A DNA stretch of 17,594 nt from positions 1 to 17,594 of the forward strand of contig CANGNR010000015.1 of the NCBI GenBank assembly GCA_947455385.1. The letters run 5' to 3'. The position numbers and the translations under genes are program-made. The notes beneath the pieces are model-generated. The model was not told the origin of the DNA. It made no database searches and worked only from the letters and a program-made list of their open reading frames with translations. Source of the DNA: Microbacteriaceae bacterium. Lineage in GTDB: Bacteria; Actinomycetota; Actinomycetes; Actinomycetales; Microbacteriaceae. Shown piece by piece: positions 1-8,485 of this stretch. How positions within the stretch are numbered: the first letter of the stretch is position 1; every line of letters starts with the position of its first letter.

Positions 1-850
1 GCTCGGCGGCCAGTTTCGCGGCCTCGATGCGCTCTGCTGGGTCGCTTGCCAAAACCAACACGGATGGGCCTGCGCCCGATACGACCGCCGCGTGCCCGTT
101 GGCTCGCATCAGGCGAATCAACGCGTCGGTCTCTGGCATGGCTGCCGCACGGTAGTCCTGGTGAAGTCGGTCTTCGGTTGCCGAGAGCAGCAGCTCTGGA
201 CTCTGGGTCAAGGCGGCGATCAGCAGTGCCGAGCGCGAAACGTTGAACACCGCGTCGTCGTGCGGCACCGAGTCTGGCTGCAGCGAGCGAGCCAGCGCGG
301 TCGACATCTTGTGGCTAGGCACGAGCTCGAGCGGCGAAACCCCGCGGTGCACGAAGAGCTTCTTGTGGTGCGGGCCAGACTCGTCTTCCCACGCGATGGT
401 CAGGCCGCCAAACAGGGCCGGCGCAACGTTGTCTGGGTGACCCTCGAGCTCGGTGGCGAGTTCGAGCAGGTCGCGCTCGGTCATGTCGACGATGCCGTCG
501 AGCAGGCCCTTGGCGGCCATGATGCCCGAGACCACTGCGGCGCCAGACGAACCCATGCCGCGTCCGTGGGGAATCTGGTTGTGTGCCTTGAGTCGCAGAC
601 CTGGCAGCTTTTGGCCGAATCGCTCGAACGTGTATGCGATCGACTTGACCACGAGGTTTTCGGCGCCGGTCGGCACCTCTCCCTCGCCCTCGCCGATGAC
701 TTCGACGAACACGTCGTTGCCGGCGACAGCCTCGACCTCAAGCTCGTCATAAAAAGACAGAGCCATGCCGAGGGTGTCAAAGCCCGGGCCCAGGTTCGCC
801 GAGGTGGCAGGAACTTTTACGTGAACGGAGCGACCGACGATTGCAGTCAT
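1..850 (-). CDS. thrB: Homoserine kinase (3' end cut by window edge)
   Basis: GHMP-family kinase that phosphorylates homoserine to O-phosphohomoserine in the cytoplasm, the substrate of the ThrC encoded just upstream. The 283 visible residues start MTAIVGRSVHVKVPATSANL. All three GHMP motifs are present: the N-terminal VPATSANLGPGFD (about residues 13-25), the glycine-rich ATP loop PHGRGMGSSGAA (94-105), and the C-terminal SGAGPSVLVL (258-267). Family members are about 290-320 aa, so only a short tail is missing. The ATG lies 2 bases after the thrC stop (TAA-AC-ATG) with only a weak Shine-Dalgarno sequence, which suggests translational coupling to thrC. It is the last visible gene of the argS-lysA-hom-thrC-thrB run. 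No frameshift is seen. Confidence 0.96.
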   Translation of the reverse strand, partial: MTAIVGRSVHVKVPATSANLGPGFDTLGMALSFYDELEVEAVAGNDVFVEVIGEGEGEVPTGAENLVVKSIAYTFERFGQKLPGLRLKAHNQIPHGRGMGSSGAAVVSGIMAAKGLLDGIVDMTERDLLELATELEGHPDNVAPALFGGLTIAWEDESGPHHKKLFVHRGVSPLELVPSHKMSTALARSLQPDSVPHDDAVFNVSRSALLIAALTQSPELLLSATEDRLHQDYRAAAMPETDALIRLMRANGHAAVVSGAGPSVLVLASDPAERIEAAKLAAE

Positions 851-852
851 GT

Positions 853-1926
853 TTATGCGAGTCCCAAACGTTCGGCCACTTCTTCGGCGCGCGAAGAGAC
901 GATCTGCGGCTTGATCTCGTTGCCGTCTTCGTCCTTGAGTGCCCAGCCGGCATCCTTGAGGCCGTGGCCGGTCACGGTGACGACGATGGTCTTGCCGGCA
1001 ACCGAGGTGCCCTGCTGAACGGTCTTGAGCAGACCGGCCGCACCGGTTGCCGATGATGGCTCGACGAATACGCCGACCTCTTGCGACAAGAAGCGGTGCA
1101 TCCACAGGATTTCGGCATCGCTGACGGCGCCGAAGCGGCCATCCGAGCACTCTTGAGCACTAAGGGCGAGATCCCACGATGCCGGGTTGCCGATGCGAAT
1201 CGCGGTGGCGATGGTCTCAGGGTTCTTGACCGGGCCGCCGTTGACGAACGGGGCCGAGCCCTCGGCCTGAAAGCCCCACATGTTTGGCACTCGCTTGATG
1301 ACGCCCTCGTTGAACTCCTCGAGGTATCCCTTGAAGTACGCCGAATAGTTTCCGGCGTTGCCGACAGGCAAAACGTGGATGTCAGGTGCGCGGTCGAGAC
1401 GCTCGACAACCTCAAAGGCGCCGGTCTTCTGGCCCTCGATGCGGTCTGGGTTTACCGAGTTGACCAAGTGCACCGGGTAGTTCTCGGCGAGGTCGCGTGC
1501 GAGGCGCAGGCAGTCGTCGAAGTTGCCCTGAACCTGCAGAATCTGCGCCTTGTGGGCCACGGCCTGGCTCAACTTGCCGAGCGCGATCTTGCCCTCGGGA
1601 ACCAGCACGACCGAGGTGATGCCGGCGGCTGCGGCATAGGCTGCGGCCGACGCCGAGGTGTTGCCGGTCGATGCGCAGATGACGGCCTTAGCGCCGTGGC
1701 CGACGGCCTTCGAGACCGCCATTGTCATGCCGCGGTCTTTGAAGGACCCGGTTGGGTTCATTCCCTCAACCTTGAGGTAGACCTCGTCGGCGCCGACCAG
1801 TTTGGCAAGCGCCGGAGCGTCGACCAGTGGGGTTCCACCCTCGCCGAGGGTGATGATTGGGTTGCCCTTCTCGATGTCGAGGCGATCGAAATACTCGCGG
1901 ATAACCCCGCGCCACTGGTGAGCCAT
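853..1926 (-). CDS. thrC: Threonine synthase
   Basis: PLP-dependent fold-type II enzyme that converts O-phosphohomoserine to threonine and phosphate. The 357-aa length fits the short actinobacterial class. The PLP lysine is in GSFKDRG (K63), which follows the EGMNPTGS stretch. The phosphate/PLP loop STGNTSAS (86-93) is intact, and VTVTGHGLKD near the C-terminus is the usual family ending. The start ATG overlaps the hom stop by one base (TAATG) and has GGAAGG six bases upstream, so coupling to hom is likely. Together with hom and thrB it completes the homoserine-to-threonine steps. No broken or missing motif is seen. Confidence 0.97.
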   Translation of the reverse strand: MAHQWRGVIREYFDRLDIEKGNPIITLGEGGTPLVDAPALAKLVGADEVYLKVEGMNPTGSFKDRGMTMAVSKAVGHGAKAVICASTGNTSASAAAYAAAAGITSVVLVPEGKIALGKLSQAVAHKAQILQVQGNFDDCLRLARDLAENYPVHLVNSVNPDRIEGQKTGAFEVVERLDRAPDIHVLPVGNAGNYSAYFKGYLEEFNEGVIKRVPNMWGFQAEGSAPFVNGGPVKNPETIATAIRIGNPASWDLALSAQECSDGRFGAVSDAEILWMHRFLSQEVGVFVEPSSATGAAGLLKTVQQGTSVAGKTIVVTVTGHGLKDAGWALKDEDGNEIKPQIVSSRAEEVAERLGLA

Positions 1927-3230
1927 TAGATACCTTCCACTCTGAGAACCGAGATGATCGACTCGACGACTTCACTGGCGGCGAGATGGTTTACGACAGC
2001 CGTTAGGGCTGCATCAGTTGCCTCGTGGGTGCCGATTTCGATGGTTGCGGTGTCTTTGTCATCCGCGTTCTGTTCGACGGTCTCAATCGAGACACCGCCG
2101 TCTGCGACGATGCTCGCGACCTTGGCGAGCACACCCGGGGCGTCGCTGGTCTCGAGCGTGATTTGGTAGCGCGTGTTAACGGCATCGATCGGCAGCACCG
2201 GCAGGTTGGCGTGCACCGAGTCGGCAAGGCCAGGGCCGCCGGCAACGTGTCGCTTGGCGGCCGAGACGAGGTCACCGAGAATCGCGGATGCGGTCTGCAC
2301 GCCACCAGCTCCTGCTCCGTAGAACATGAGCGAGCCGGCTGCGACGGCCTCGACAAACACCGCGTTGAATGCTCCGCGCACGGCGCCCAGCGGGTGCTCG
2401 CGCGGAATCAGCGCGGGGTAAACCCGCACCGAGACGCCATCCTCGTGGTCTTCGTTTGCGGCGATGCGCTCACAGATTGCCAGGAGCTTGATCACGTAGC
2501 CGTCGCGCTTGGCGGCAATCATCTGCTCTGCGGTGATCTTGGTGATGCCCTCGCGATAAACCTTGTCGAGCGGCACCTCGGTGTGGAATGCCAACGAGGC
2601 GAGGATCGCGGCCTTCTGCGATGCGTCGATGCCCTCGATGTCGAGGGTCGGGTCTGCCTCGAGGTAGCCCAGCTCTGTTGCCTCTGCCATCGCCTGCTCA
2701 AGAGTCAGACCCGCCGAGTCCATGCGGTCGAGAATGTAGTTGGTCGAGCCGTTGACGATGCCCATGATGCGGGTCACGGTGTCGCCGGCGAGCGACTCGC
2801 GAAGCGGGCGGATGATCGGAATCGCCGCCGCGACTGCCGCCTCGAAGTAGAGCTGCGCGCCAACCTGCTCGGCCGTGTCGAAGAGCTCGGTTCCGTGGGT
2901 TGCCAACAGGGCCTTGTTAGCGGTGACCACGTCGGCACCCGAGTTGAGGGCCTGAAGAATGTAGGTGCGAGCTGGCTCGAGGCCGCCCATGACCTCGATG
3001 ACGATGTCGGCACCCAGAATCAGCGACTCGGCGTCGGTGGTGAGCAGCTCGGCCGGCACGCCATCGGCGCGCTTCGAGTCGAGGTTGCGCACGGCAATGC
3101 CAACTAGCTCGAGCTCGGCGCCAACGCGGGCGGCCAGCTCGGCCTTGTTTTCTAGCAGCAGGCGGGCGACCTGAGCACCGACGGAGCCGGCGCCTAGCAG
3201 TGCCACGCGAAGTGGACGGTATTCGATCAT
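1926..3230 (-). CDS. hom: Homoserine dehydrogenase with C-terminal ACT domain
   Basis: Reduces aspartate semialdehyde to homoserine, the entry to Thr and Met synthesis. It is 434 aa, the usual size of a monofunctional enzyme with an ACT domain. Visible domains: an N-terminal Rossmann dinucleotide site (LLGAGSVGAQ, residues 11-20), TANKALLA (103-110), the family block NGSTNYIL (160-167), and the active-site segment EADPTLDIEGIDASQK (191-206) with the conserved Asp and Lys. The C-terminal ACT domain spans about 355-430 (ITLETSDAPGVLAKVAS) and in this family carries threonine feedback control. The ATG overlaps the lysA stop by 4 bases (ATGA) and has AGGA six bases upstream, inside the lysA end. 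It is the branch point between the lysine gene before it and the threonine genes after it. Confidence 0.97.
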   Translation of the reverse strand: MIEYRPLRVALLGAGSVGAQVARLLLENKAELAARVGAELELVGIAVRNLDSKRADGVPAELLTTDAESLILGADIVIEVMGGLEPARTYILQALNSGADVVTANKALLATHGTELFDTAEQVGAQLYFEAAVAAAIPIIRPLRESLAGDTVTRIMGIVNGSTNYILDRMDSAGLTLEQAMAEATELGYLEADPTLDIEGIDASQKAAILASLAFHTEVPLDKVYREGITKITAEQMIAAKRDGYVIKLLAICERIAANEDHEDGVSVRVYPALIPREHPLGAVRGAFNAVFVEAVAAGSLMFYGAGAGGVQTASAILGDLVSAAKRHVAGGPGLADSVHANLPVLPIDAVNTRYQITLETSDAPGVLAKVASIVADGGVSIETVEQNADDKDTATIEIGTHEATDAALTAVVNHLAASEVVESIISVLRVEGI

Positions 3231-4666
3231 TCTTGATCCTTGTCGTATTTTGCGGCGTTGCCCACGGTGCTTAGGTAGCGCAAATCTCTCGAGAACAAAT
3301 CTGCCTCAGTTTCGCCCCTGAGCACCAATCGGGCGTGCCCATTGCTAACCGCAACCACAGGTGGGCGGGTTAGAAAGTTGTAGTTGCTGGCCAGCGAGTA
3401 GCAGTAGGCGCCGGTTGCCGGCACGGCGAGCAGGTCGCTCGGTGCAACATCGCCTGGCAGATAATCGCTTCGAACCACGATGTCGCCGCTCTCGCAGTGC
3501 TTGCCGACCACGCGAACCAGGGCGGGCTCAGCGTCAGAAACGCGGGATGCTATTCTCGCCGAATACTCTGCCTCGTAGAGCGCCGGGCGGGCGTTGTCGC
3601 TCATGCCGCCGTCGACGCTGACGTACTTGCGCACCGCTGGCTCGTCGCCGTCTGTGACTCGAACATCCTTGATGGTGCCAACGTTGTAAAGGGTCACGGT
3701 GCTCGGCCCGGCGATTGCTCGCCCTGGCTCGAAGGCTAGCTTCGGCACCGCGATGGCGTGCTCTTCGCAGGCGGCCTTGACCGCAGCGACGATCTCGCCG
3801 GCGAAAACGTTGAGGTCTGGAGCATCATCGGCGGTGGTGTAGTTGATGCCGAATCCGCCACCGAGGTTGAGCTCTGGCACCTCGCCGCCCTTTAGCAGCT
3901 CGGCCTGAACCGCAATGAGTCGCTTTGCTGCCTCGACGAATCCCTCGACCGAGAAGATTTGCGAACCGATGTGCGAGTGCAGACCCAAGAATTTGAGGTG
4001 CGAGTGGCTGCGGATCTTGGCGACCAGGTCGGGCACATCACTCAGCGCGATGCCAAACTTCTGGTCTTCGCGAGCGGTGGCCAAGAACTCGTGCGTGTGT
4101 GCGTGCACGCCGGAGTTGACGCGCAGGCGAACCGGCTGAACCTTGTCTTGCGCGCCAGCAGCAGACGCGATGCGCTCGATCTCGAGCTCGCTGTCGATCA
4201 CGATTGCGCCAACGCCTGAGTGCACTGCCTTGCCGATCTCGGCGAGCGACTTGTTGTTGCCGTGCAGGCCAATCTTGTGCGGGTCGATGCCGCCGGCTAG
4301 TGCCACCGCGAGCTCGCCGCCGCTGGCGACGTCGAGGTTGAGGTCGAGCTCAGAAATCCACTGCACGATCTCGGTGCTCAAGAACGCCTTGCTCGCGTAA
4401 TAGACGCGCACGCCGGTGTCAATCGACGCGGCGGCGTTACGAAACGCGTCGCGAACTGCAACCGCGCGGCGCTTGAAGTCATCCTCGTCGATAACAAAGA
4501 GCGGGGTGCCGAACTGGGCCGACAACTCGGATGCCGGTACTCCCCCGATTTCGAGTTCGCCGAGCGAGGTGCGGCGGGCCGAGCTTGGCCAAATCTGCTG
4601 TGGCAGGGCGTTGGCGTCTGCGGGCACGGTTAGCCACTCTGGTGCGAGCGGGTTCTTCTTGGTCAT
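3227..4666 (-). CDS. lysA: Diaminopimelate decarboxylase
   Basis: PLP enzyme of the alanine-racemase fold that decarboxylates meso-diaminopimelate to L-lysine. With the start chosen here it is 479 aa. The PLP lysine is in YYASKAF (K93); HSHIGSQ (230-236), GGGFGI (269-274) and the substrate motif CESGD (391-395) are intact, and YCYSLASNYN (421-430) completes the dimer-interface site. Start choice: the frame stays open to 4750, but that would bury 28 residues inside argS. The ATG at 4666 has AGAGAGG 11 bases upstream. An in-frame GTG at 4675 overlaps the argS stop, but the same Shine-Dalgarno sequence would then sit only 2 bases away. An argS-lysA pair is also known from Corynebacterium; here hom follows directly. 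Confidence 0.95.
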   Translation of the reverse strand: MTKKNPLAPEWLTVPADANALPQQIWPSSARRTSLGELEIGGVPASELSAQFGTPLFVIDEDDFKRRAVAVRDAFRNAAASIDTGVRVYYASKAFLSTEIVQWISELDLNLDVASGGELAVALAGGIDPHKIGLHGNNKSLAEIGKAVHSGVGAIVIDSELEIERIASAAGAQDKVQPVRLRVNSGVHAHTHEFLATAREDQKFGIALSDVPDLVAKIRSHSHLKFLGLHSHIGSQIFSVEGFVEAAKRLIAVQAELLKGGEVPELNLGGGFGINYTTADDAPDLNVFAGEIVAAVKAACEEHAIAVPKLAFEPGRAIAGPSTVTLYNVGTIKDVRVTDGDEPAVRKYVSVDGGMSDNARPALYEAEYSARIASRVSDAEPALVRVVGKHCESGDIVVRSDYLPGDVAPSDLLAVPATGAYCYSLASNYNFLTRPPVVAVSNGHARLVLRGETEADLFSRDLRYLSTVGNAAKYDKDQE

Positions 4667-4671
4667 ATCGC

Positions 4672-6330
4672 TCACATCCTCTCTGGGGCTGAAACGCCGA
4701 GCAAGGTTAGTCCGTTGCTCAGCACGATGCCGGCGGCATTGTTGAGCCACAGGCGGGTGCGGTGAATCGGTTCGACGGCTGCACCCGAGAGTGGGGTCAC
4801 GCGGCAGTTGTCATACCAGCGGTGGTAGGAGCCGGCCACTTCTTCGAGGTAGCGGGCAACGCGATGCGGCTCAAGAAACTCGGCGGCGCTGGCTGCCACT
4901 CGAGGCAGTTCTGCGAGCTTGGCAAGCAACTCGGCCTCGGCCTCGTGGGTCAGCAGTTCGGGCTCGAAGGTCGAGTCGTCGACACCCAGCGATGCGGCAT
5001 TGACCGCCACCTGCTTGGTTCTTGCGTGGGCGTACTGCACATAGAAAACCGGGTTGTCGTTGGTCTTCTTGGTGAGCTGATCGAGGTCGATGTCTAGCGA
5101 AGAGTTGATCGATGATCGCACGAGCGCGTAGCGGGCGGCATCCACGCCAACGGCCTCAACTAGGTCTTCCATAGTCACGACGGTGCCGGCACGCTTCGAC
5201 ATGCGCACGGGCTCGCCATCGCGCATCAGATTGACCAGCTGACCGATCATTACCTCGAGGTTGACCCCGGGCTTGTCGCCGAACGCCGAGCACATGGCCA
5301 TGAGGCGGTTGACGTATCCGTGGTGGTCGGCGCCGAGCATGTAGATGCAGCGATCGAAGCCGCGCTCGCGCTTGTTTAGGTAGTAGGCAAGATCGCCCGC
5401 GATGTAGGCGGCGTCGCCGTCGCTCTTGATGATTACGCGGTCGCGGTCGTCGCCAAAGGTCGTGCTGCGCAACCAGGTGGCGCCATCCTCTTCGAAGATG
5501 TGACCGAGCTCGCGCAGGCGGGCGATTGCGTGCCCAACGGCCCCCGACTCATAGAGCGAGTTCTCGTGAAAATAGACGTCAAACTCGACGCCAAAGTCGG
5601 CGAGCGACTGGCGAATCTCGTCGAACATGAGCTCGACGCCGGCGGCACGAAACACCTCTTGGGCCTCTGCGTCAGAAAGCGCAAGGATGTCGGCGCCGTG
5701 CGCTTTGACTACCTGGTCGGCGATCTGGTGGATGTAGTCGCCGCCGTAACCGTCTTCAGGAGCCGGCTCGCCCTTGGCGCTGGCGAGCAGCGAGCGCGCG
5801 AAGCGGTCGATCTGGGCTCCGTGGTCGTTGAAGTAGTACTCGCGCGTGACCTGGGCGCCGCGGGCCTGAAGCACGCGCGCGAGGCTGTCGCCGACCGCTG
5901 CCCAACGAGTGCCGCCGATGTGAATCGGGCCGGTCGGGTTGGCCGAAACAAACTCTAGGTTTAGGCGTTGACCGGCAAGTTCATCGCCGGCACCGTAGCG
6001 GTCGCCCGCCTCGACAATGGTGCGCGCGAGCTCGCCCGCGGCCGCCGCGTTGAGCGTGATGTTGATGAATCCCGGGCCTGCGATGTCTACCTTGGCTACC
6101 GCTTCGAGAGCCTCAAGTTCGGGAGCCAGGAGCTCGGCAAACTCGCGCGGCTTAAGGCCAAAGCGGCCTGCAGCCTGCATCGCCACGTTGGTAGCCCAGT
6201 CGCCGTGCTCGCGGTTCTTGGGGCGCTCGACCACGATCTCGGCCGGCAGGTCGCCGACGGCGAGACGACCCTGCGACTGCAGTGCAGCCAGGATGCGCCC
6301 GATGGCCTCGGCGAGACCGGTTGGAGTCAA
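4672..6330 (-). CDS. argS: Arginyl-tRNA synthetase
   Basis: Class Ia synthetase that charges tRNA-Arg; 552 aa, a normal length. Domains in order: N-terminal additional domain (about 1-95), catalytic Rossmann fold with the HIGH-type signature in NPTGPIHIGG (131-140), LGADHHGYV (332-340), the KMSKS-type loop VRMSKRAG (375-382), and a helical DALR anticodon-binding domain from about 430. The start is TTG: an in-frame TAG at 6342-6340 excludes any longer form, and AGGGG lies six bases upstream. It is the first gene of the amino-acid run and sits just after the terminator of the sugar operon, so it should have its own promoter between about 6345 and 6434. A tRNA-Arg gene lies about 4.7 kb away but is not part of this unit. 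Confidence 0.96.
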   Translation of the reverse strand: MTPTGLAEAIGRILAALQSQGRLAVGDLPAEIVVERPKNREHGDWATNVAMQAAGRFGLKPREFAELLAPELEALEAVAKVDIAGPGFINITLNAAAAGELARTIVEAGDRYGAGDELAGQRLNLEFVSANPTGPIHIGGTRWAAVGDSLARVLQARGAQVTREYYFNDHGAQIDRFARSLLASAKGEPAPEDGYGGDYIHQIADQVVKAHGADILALSDAEAQEVFRAAGVELMFDEIRQSLADFGVEFDVYFHENSLYESGAVGHAIARLRELGHIFEEDGATWLRSTTFGDDRDRVIIKSDGDAAYIAGDLAYYLNKRERGFDRCIYMLGADHHGYVNRLMAMCSAFGDKPGVNLEVMIGQLVNLMRDGEPVRMSKRAGTVVTMEDLVEAVGVDAARYALVRSSINSSLDIDLDQLTKKTNDNPVFYVQYAHARTKQVAVNAASLGVDDSTFEPELLTHEAEAELLAKLAELPRVAASAAEFLEPHRVARYLEEVAGSYHRWYDNCRVTPLSGAAVEPIHRTRLWLNNAAGIVLSNGLTLLGVSAPERM

Positions 6331-6341
6331 GGTTTGCCCCT
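6328..6341 (-). promoter_or_regulatory. Ribosome binding site and TTG start of argS
   Basis: AGGGG (6341-6337), the spacer CAAACC and then TTG (6330-6328). The in-frame TAG at 6342-6340 begins two bases upstream of the GGGG core, so the frame cannot extend further. This makes TTG the start by sequence, not just by preference. Confidence 0.8.
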
Positions 6342-6342
6342 A

Positions 6343-6434
6343 AAAACGAGAAAAGAGATTTGGGTCAAACGACCCTCGGCCACAAACCGCAGACGCCTCT
6401 TGGGCGTTGGATTTAGACGTTCTATCAATCCTAC
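6343..6434 (-). promoter_or_regulatory. Leader/promoter region of the argS-lysA-hom-thr operon
   Basis: These roughly 90 bases lie between the sugar-operon terminator and argS. They hold two small inverted repeats: ACGCC/GGCGT with a 5-base loop (6392-6406) and GGGTC/GACCC with a 4-base loop (6362-6375). A TAGGAT -10-like hexamer sits right after the upstream T-tract (about 6430), but no convincing -35 is placed at 16-18 bases. No T-box, leader peptide with Arg/Lys/Thr runs, or lysine riboswitch could be recognised. A promoter here is inferred from the preceding terminator. Confidence 0.35.
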
Positions 6435-6481
6435 AAAAAAGCCAGCGGCGGCAACCACCGAAGCAGTCGCCGCCGAAGGCT
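6435..6481 (-). terminator. Rho-independent terminator after the sugar ABC operon
   Basis: Read on the minus strand, 20 bases after the second permease stop: AGCC, TT, the arm CGGCGGCGAC, a 10-base loop with TTCGG, the arm GTTGCCGCCG, CT, GGC and then TTTTTT. The inner arm forms ten pairs (one G-T) and the outer AGCC/GGCT adds four beyond a 2x2 internal loop. The T-tract is at 6440-6435. It separates sugar-operon transcription from argS. Confidence 0.8.
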
Positions 6482-6500
6482 AATTAGCTGTTTTGACCGA

Positions 6501-7436
6501 TTACTTCACCGCACCGGCCGTGAGGCCCTTGACGAAGTAACGCTGCAGACCAAAGAACACGATCAGAGGCACGGCAACCGAGACGAGACACCCCGCCATC
6601 ACTACCTGCCAACCCTCACCGTGCTGGCCGAGCATCGAAAGAATCGTGTAGGTCATTGGGTAGTGGTTTCCGACGAACATGAATGCCACGAAGTAATCGT
6701 TCCAAACCCAGAGGAACTGGAAGATCGCAAACGAGGCCAACGCCGGAACAGACATCGGAATGATGAGGCGCCAGAAGATCTGAAAGTGAGTTGCGCCGTC
6801 GATGCGGGCAGCCTCAACCAGCGAGTTAGGCAGAGTCATCATGTAGTTGCGCAGGATGTACACGGCTAGCGGCATAGCAAAAGCGGCGTGCACAGCCCAT
6901 CCAGCTGGGTAGTTGTTCGCGATCTGAATGAACGACTTGGCGTTATCTACGTCGTAGAGCCAGGAGTTCATGGTGATCGAGTCGATCCAGCCCTGGATGT
7001 TCTGCATCATGATCATTACGGTCACGATTGCTGCCTGCATAGGAACCACCATCAGACCGATGATGAGCGAGAACCAGAATTCACGCCCCTTGAAGTCCAA
7101 GAAGGTGAATCCGTAGGCGGCGAAAGCTGCGATGGTGATTGGCATGATGGTTGCGCCAACGGTGATCGCGATGGTGTTCACAAACGACGTGCCGATATCC
7201 CAGTTAGCCGGATCAAACACGGTGGCAAATGCGTCTACCGTCCAGGTCTGGCCAAGCGGGTTGACCAGCGCGGTCCACCATCCGCTCGTCACCGAAGAGG
7301 TGCGGTCACGGAACGCGGTGACCAACAGACCGAGGGTAGGCAGTACCCAGATCGAAACCACCGCAAGCATCGCTATGGTAGTGCCGACCTTGTGCTTTCT
7401 GAGTGTCTGGCCGAAAGTTCTCTTTTGGGTGCTCAT
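6501..7436 (-). CDS. Carbohydrate ABC transporter permease, MalG/AglG type
   Basis: Second inner-membrane subunit of a CUT1-type sugar importer; 311 aa. It has an N-terminal cytoplasmic tail, a first membrane helix at about 20-42, a loop of about 40 residues outside, then further helices. The EAA loop that docks the ATPase is visible as EAARIDGATHFQIFWRL (208-224), and the C-terminus YFVKGLTAGAVK is the usual MalG-like ending. The start ATG overlaps the partner permease stop by 4 bases (ATGA), with GGAGG eight bases upstream inside that gene. The long periplasmic loop and the pairing with the neighbouring binding protein resemble alpha-glucoside transporters (AglG). Substrate is inferred, not shown. 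Confidence 0.9.
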   Translation of the reverse strand: MSTQKRTFGQTLRKHKVGTTIAMLAVVSIWVLPTLGLLVTAFRDRTSSVTSGWWTALVNPLGQTWTVDAFATVFDPANWDIGTSFVNTIAITVGATIMPITIAAFAAYGFTFLDFKGREFWFSLIIGLMVVPMQAAIVTVMIMMQNIQGWIDSITMNSWLYDVDNAKSFIQIANNYPAGWAVHAAFAMPLAVYILRNYMMTLPNSLVEAARIDGATHFQIFWRLIIPMSVPALASFAIFQFLWVWNDYFVAFMFVGNHYPMTYTILSMLGQHGEGWQVVMAGCLVSVAVPLIVFFGLQRYFVKGLTAGAVK

Positions 7437-8410
7437 CGGAGTTCCTCCTGCTTGCGGTAGGTGCGAATCTGGTAAATCATCACAGGCACGATGGCCAGCA
7501 TCAGCAGAACGACAATTGCCGTTGCCTTTCCTGTGTTGAGATAGACGAAGTAGTTGAGATAGAAGTCAACGGCCAGAACGTTGGTATGGAAGTTTCCTCC
7601 AGTCATACCCCAGATGACGTCGAAGATCTTCATGACGCCGATGAGCACGGTGATGAAAACCGATACGGCCGTGGCTCGAATCTGAGGCAGCACGATGCGA
7701 TAGAAAGACTGCCAGCCAGTTGCGCCGTCAAGCGCTCCGGCCTCGATGGTCTCCTCCGGCACACCCTTGATGGCTGCCGAGATTAGGGTCATTGAGAATC
7801 CGACGTTGGCCCAGATGACAACCACCATGAGCAACAGGCTGTTGAGCGCGAATGTGTCATTCTGCAAGAAGTCAAACGGGGTGCCGCCAAACGCCTGGAT
7901 GATTGCGTTGAGCATTCCGACCTGTAGGTTGCCAGCGTTCCAAGAGTAGGTGAGCTTCCAGATCGAAGATGCCGCGATGAACGAGATAGCCATTGGCATG
8001 AAGATGATGGCCTTGAAAATCGTCTCGCGGCGACCACCGAGCTTGTCGGTAAGAGTAGCGATTCCGATTCCGCAGACCACGGTAACGGCTGGCACGATAG
8101 CCACCCAAAGCAGAGTGTTGCTTAGGGTGGTCAAAAACTGTGGGTCGCCAAAGAGCTTGCCGTAGTTCTCTAGGCCGACGTACTCGGTTGAGTCTGCGTT
8201 CATGAAGCTGAAGCGCACAGTCTCAAAGGTTGGATAGAGAAGTGTAAAGCCAACCAGCACCAGCACCGGGCCGATGAAGAGGTAGGGGCGAACTGCCTTG
8301 GCAAATTTGCGAGGGGTTACCTCGACGATCTTGTTCGCGAGCCAGTAGCCAACGAAAGTGGCTAACAGCGCAAGTACTAGATAGATGGGAGCTGCTTGCA
8401 GATCGCTCAC
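7433..8410 (-). CDS. Carbohydrate ABC transporter permease, MalF/AglF type
   Basis: First permease of the importer; 325 aa. An N-terminal hydrophobic helix (about 6-27) precedes a basic linker, followed by about six membrane helices. The EAA loop reads EAGALDGATGWQSFYRIV (223-240). The start is GTG at 8410 with AAAGGA about six bases upstream. It follows the binding-protein gene after 140 bases that contain a strong hairpin, so expression relative to the binding protein is probably reduced by attenuation. Closest by pattern to AglF-type alpha-glucoside permeases, from the extra N-terminal helix and the EAA sequence. No ATPase gene follows; many actinobacteria use a shared MsmK-type ATPase encoded elsewhere. 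Confidence 0.9.
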   Translation of the reverse strand: MSDLQAAPIYLVLALLATFVGYWLANKIVEVTPRKFAKAVRPYLFIGPVLVLVGFTLLYPTFETVRFSFMNADSTEYVGLENYGKLFGDPQFLTTLSNTLLWVAIVPAVTVVCGIGIATLTDKLGGRRETIFKAIIFMPMAISFIAASSIWKLTYSWNAGNLQVGMLNAIIQAFGGTPFDFLQNDTFALNSLLLMVVVIWANVGFSMTLISAAIKGVPEETIEAGALDGATGWQSFYRIVLPQIRATAVSVFITVLIGVMKIFDVIWGMTGGNFHTNVLAVDFYLNYFVYLNTGKATAIVVLLMLAIVPVMIYQIRTYRKQEELR

Positions 8411-8452
8411 GGCAGGTCCTTTCTGAGTTGTTCCATTTCAAGTATGCATGAC

Positions 8453-8485
8453 GCCAAACCAGCCATTGCTGCGGCTAGCTTTGGC
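8453..8485 (-). repeat. Inverted repeat downstream of the intra-operon hairpin
   Basis: On the minus strand GCCAAA (8485-8480) pairs with TTTGGC (8458-8453), and an inner AGCC/GGCT adds four pairs around an 8-base loop. It begins directly after the T-tract of the stronger hairpin. Its TTGGCG could also pair with CGCCAA in that hairpin's 3' arm, but this 6-bp alternative is far weaker than the 14-bp stem. Confidence 0.4.

Noticed and set aside
92..1018. Long plus-strand open frame (308 codons) opposite thrB and thrC
   Set aside because: It mirrors two genes with complete family motifs on the other strand. Long antisense frames are expected in high-GC DNA, and its protein has no recognisable motif.
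1081..3107. Plus-strand open frames of 282 and 360 codons opposite thrC and hom
   Set aside because: Antisense shadows of well-supported genes, rich in Arg, Val and Asp as expected for this frame relation.
4667..4750. Longer lysA start inside argS
   Set aside because: The added residues are basic and unlike LysA, and lie within the argS C-terminal domain. The ATG at 4666 has a Shine-Dalgarno sequence.
6343..6434. T-box, lysine riboswitch or leader-peptide attenuator before argS
   Set aside because: No T-box consensus, no riboswitch core and no short frame with Arg, Lys or Thr runs was found; only two 5-bp hairpins.
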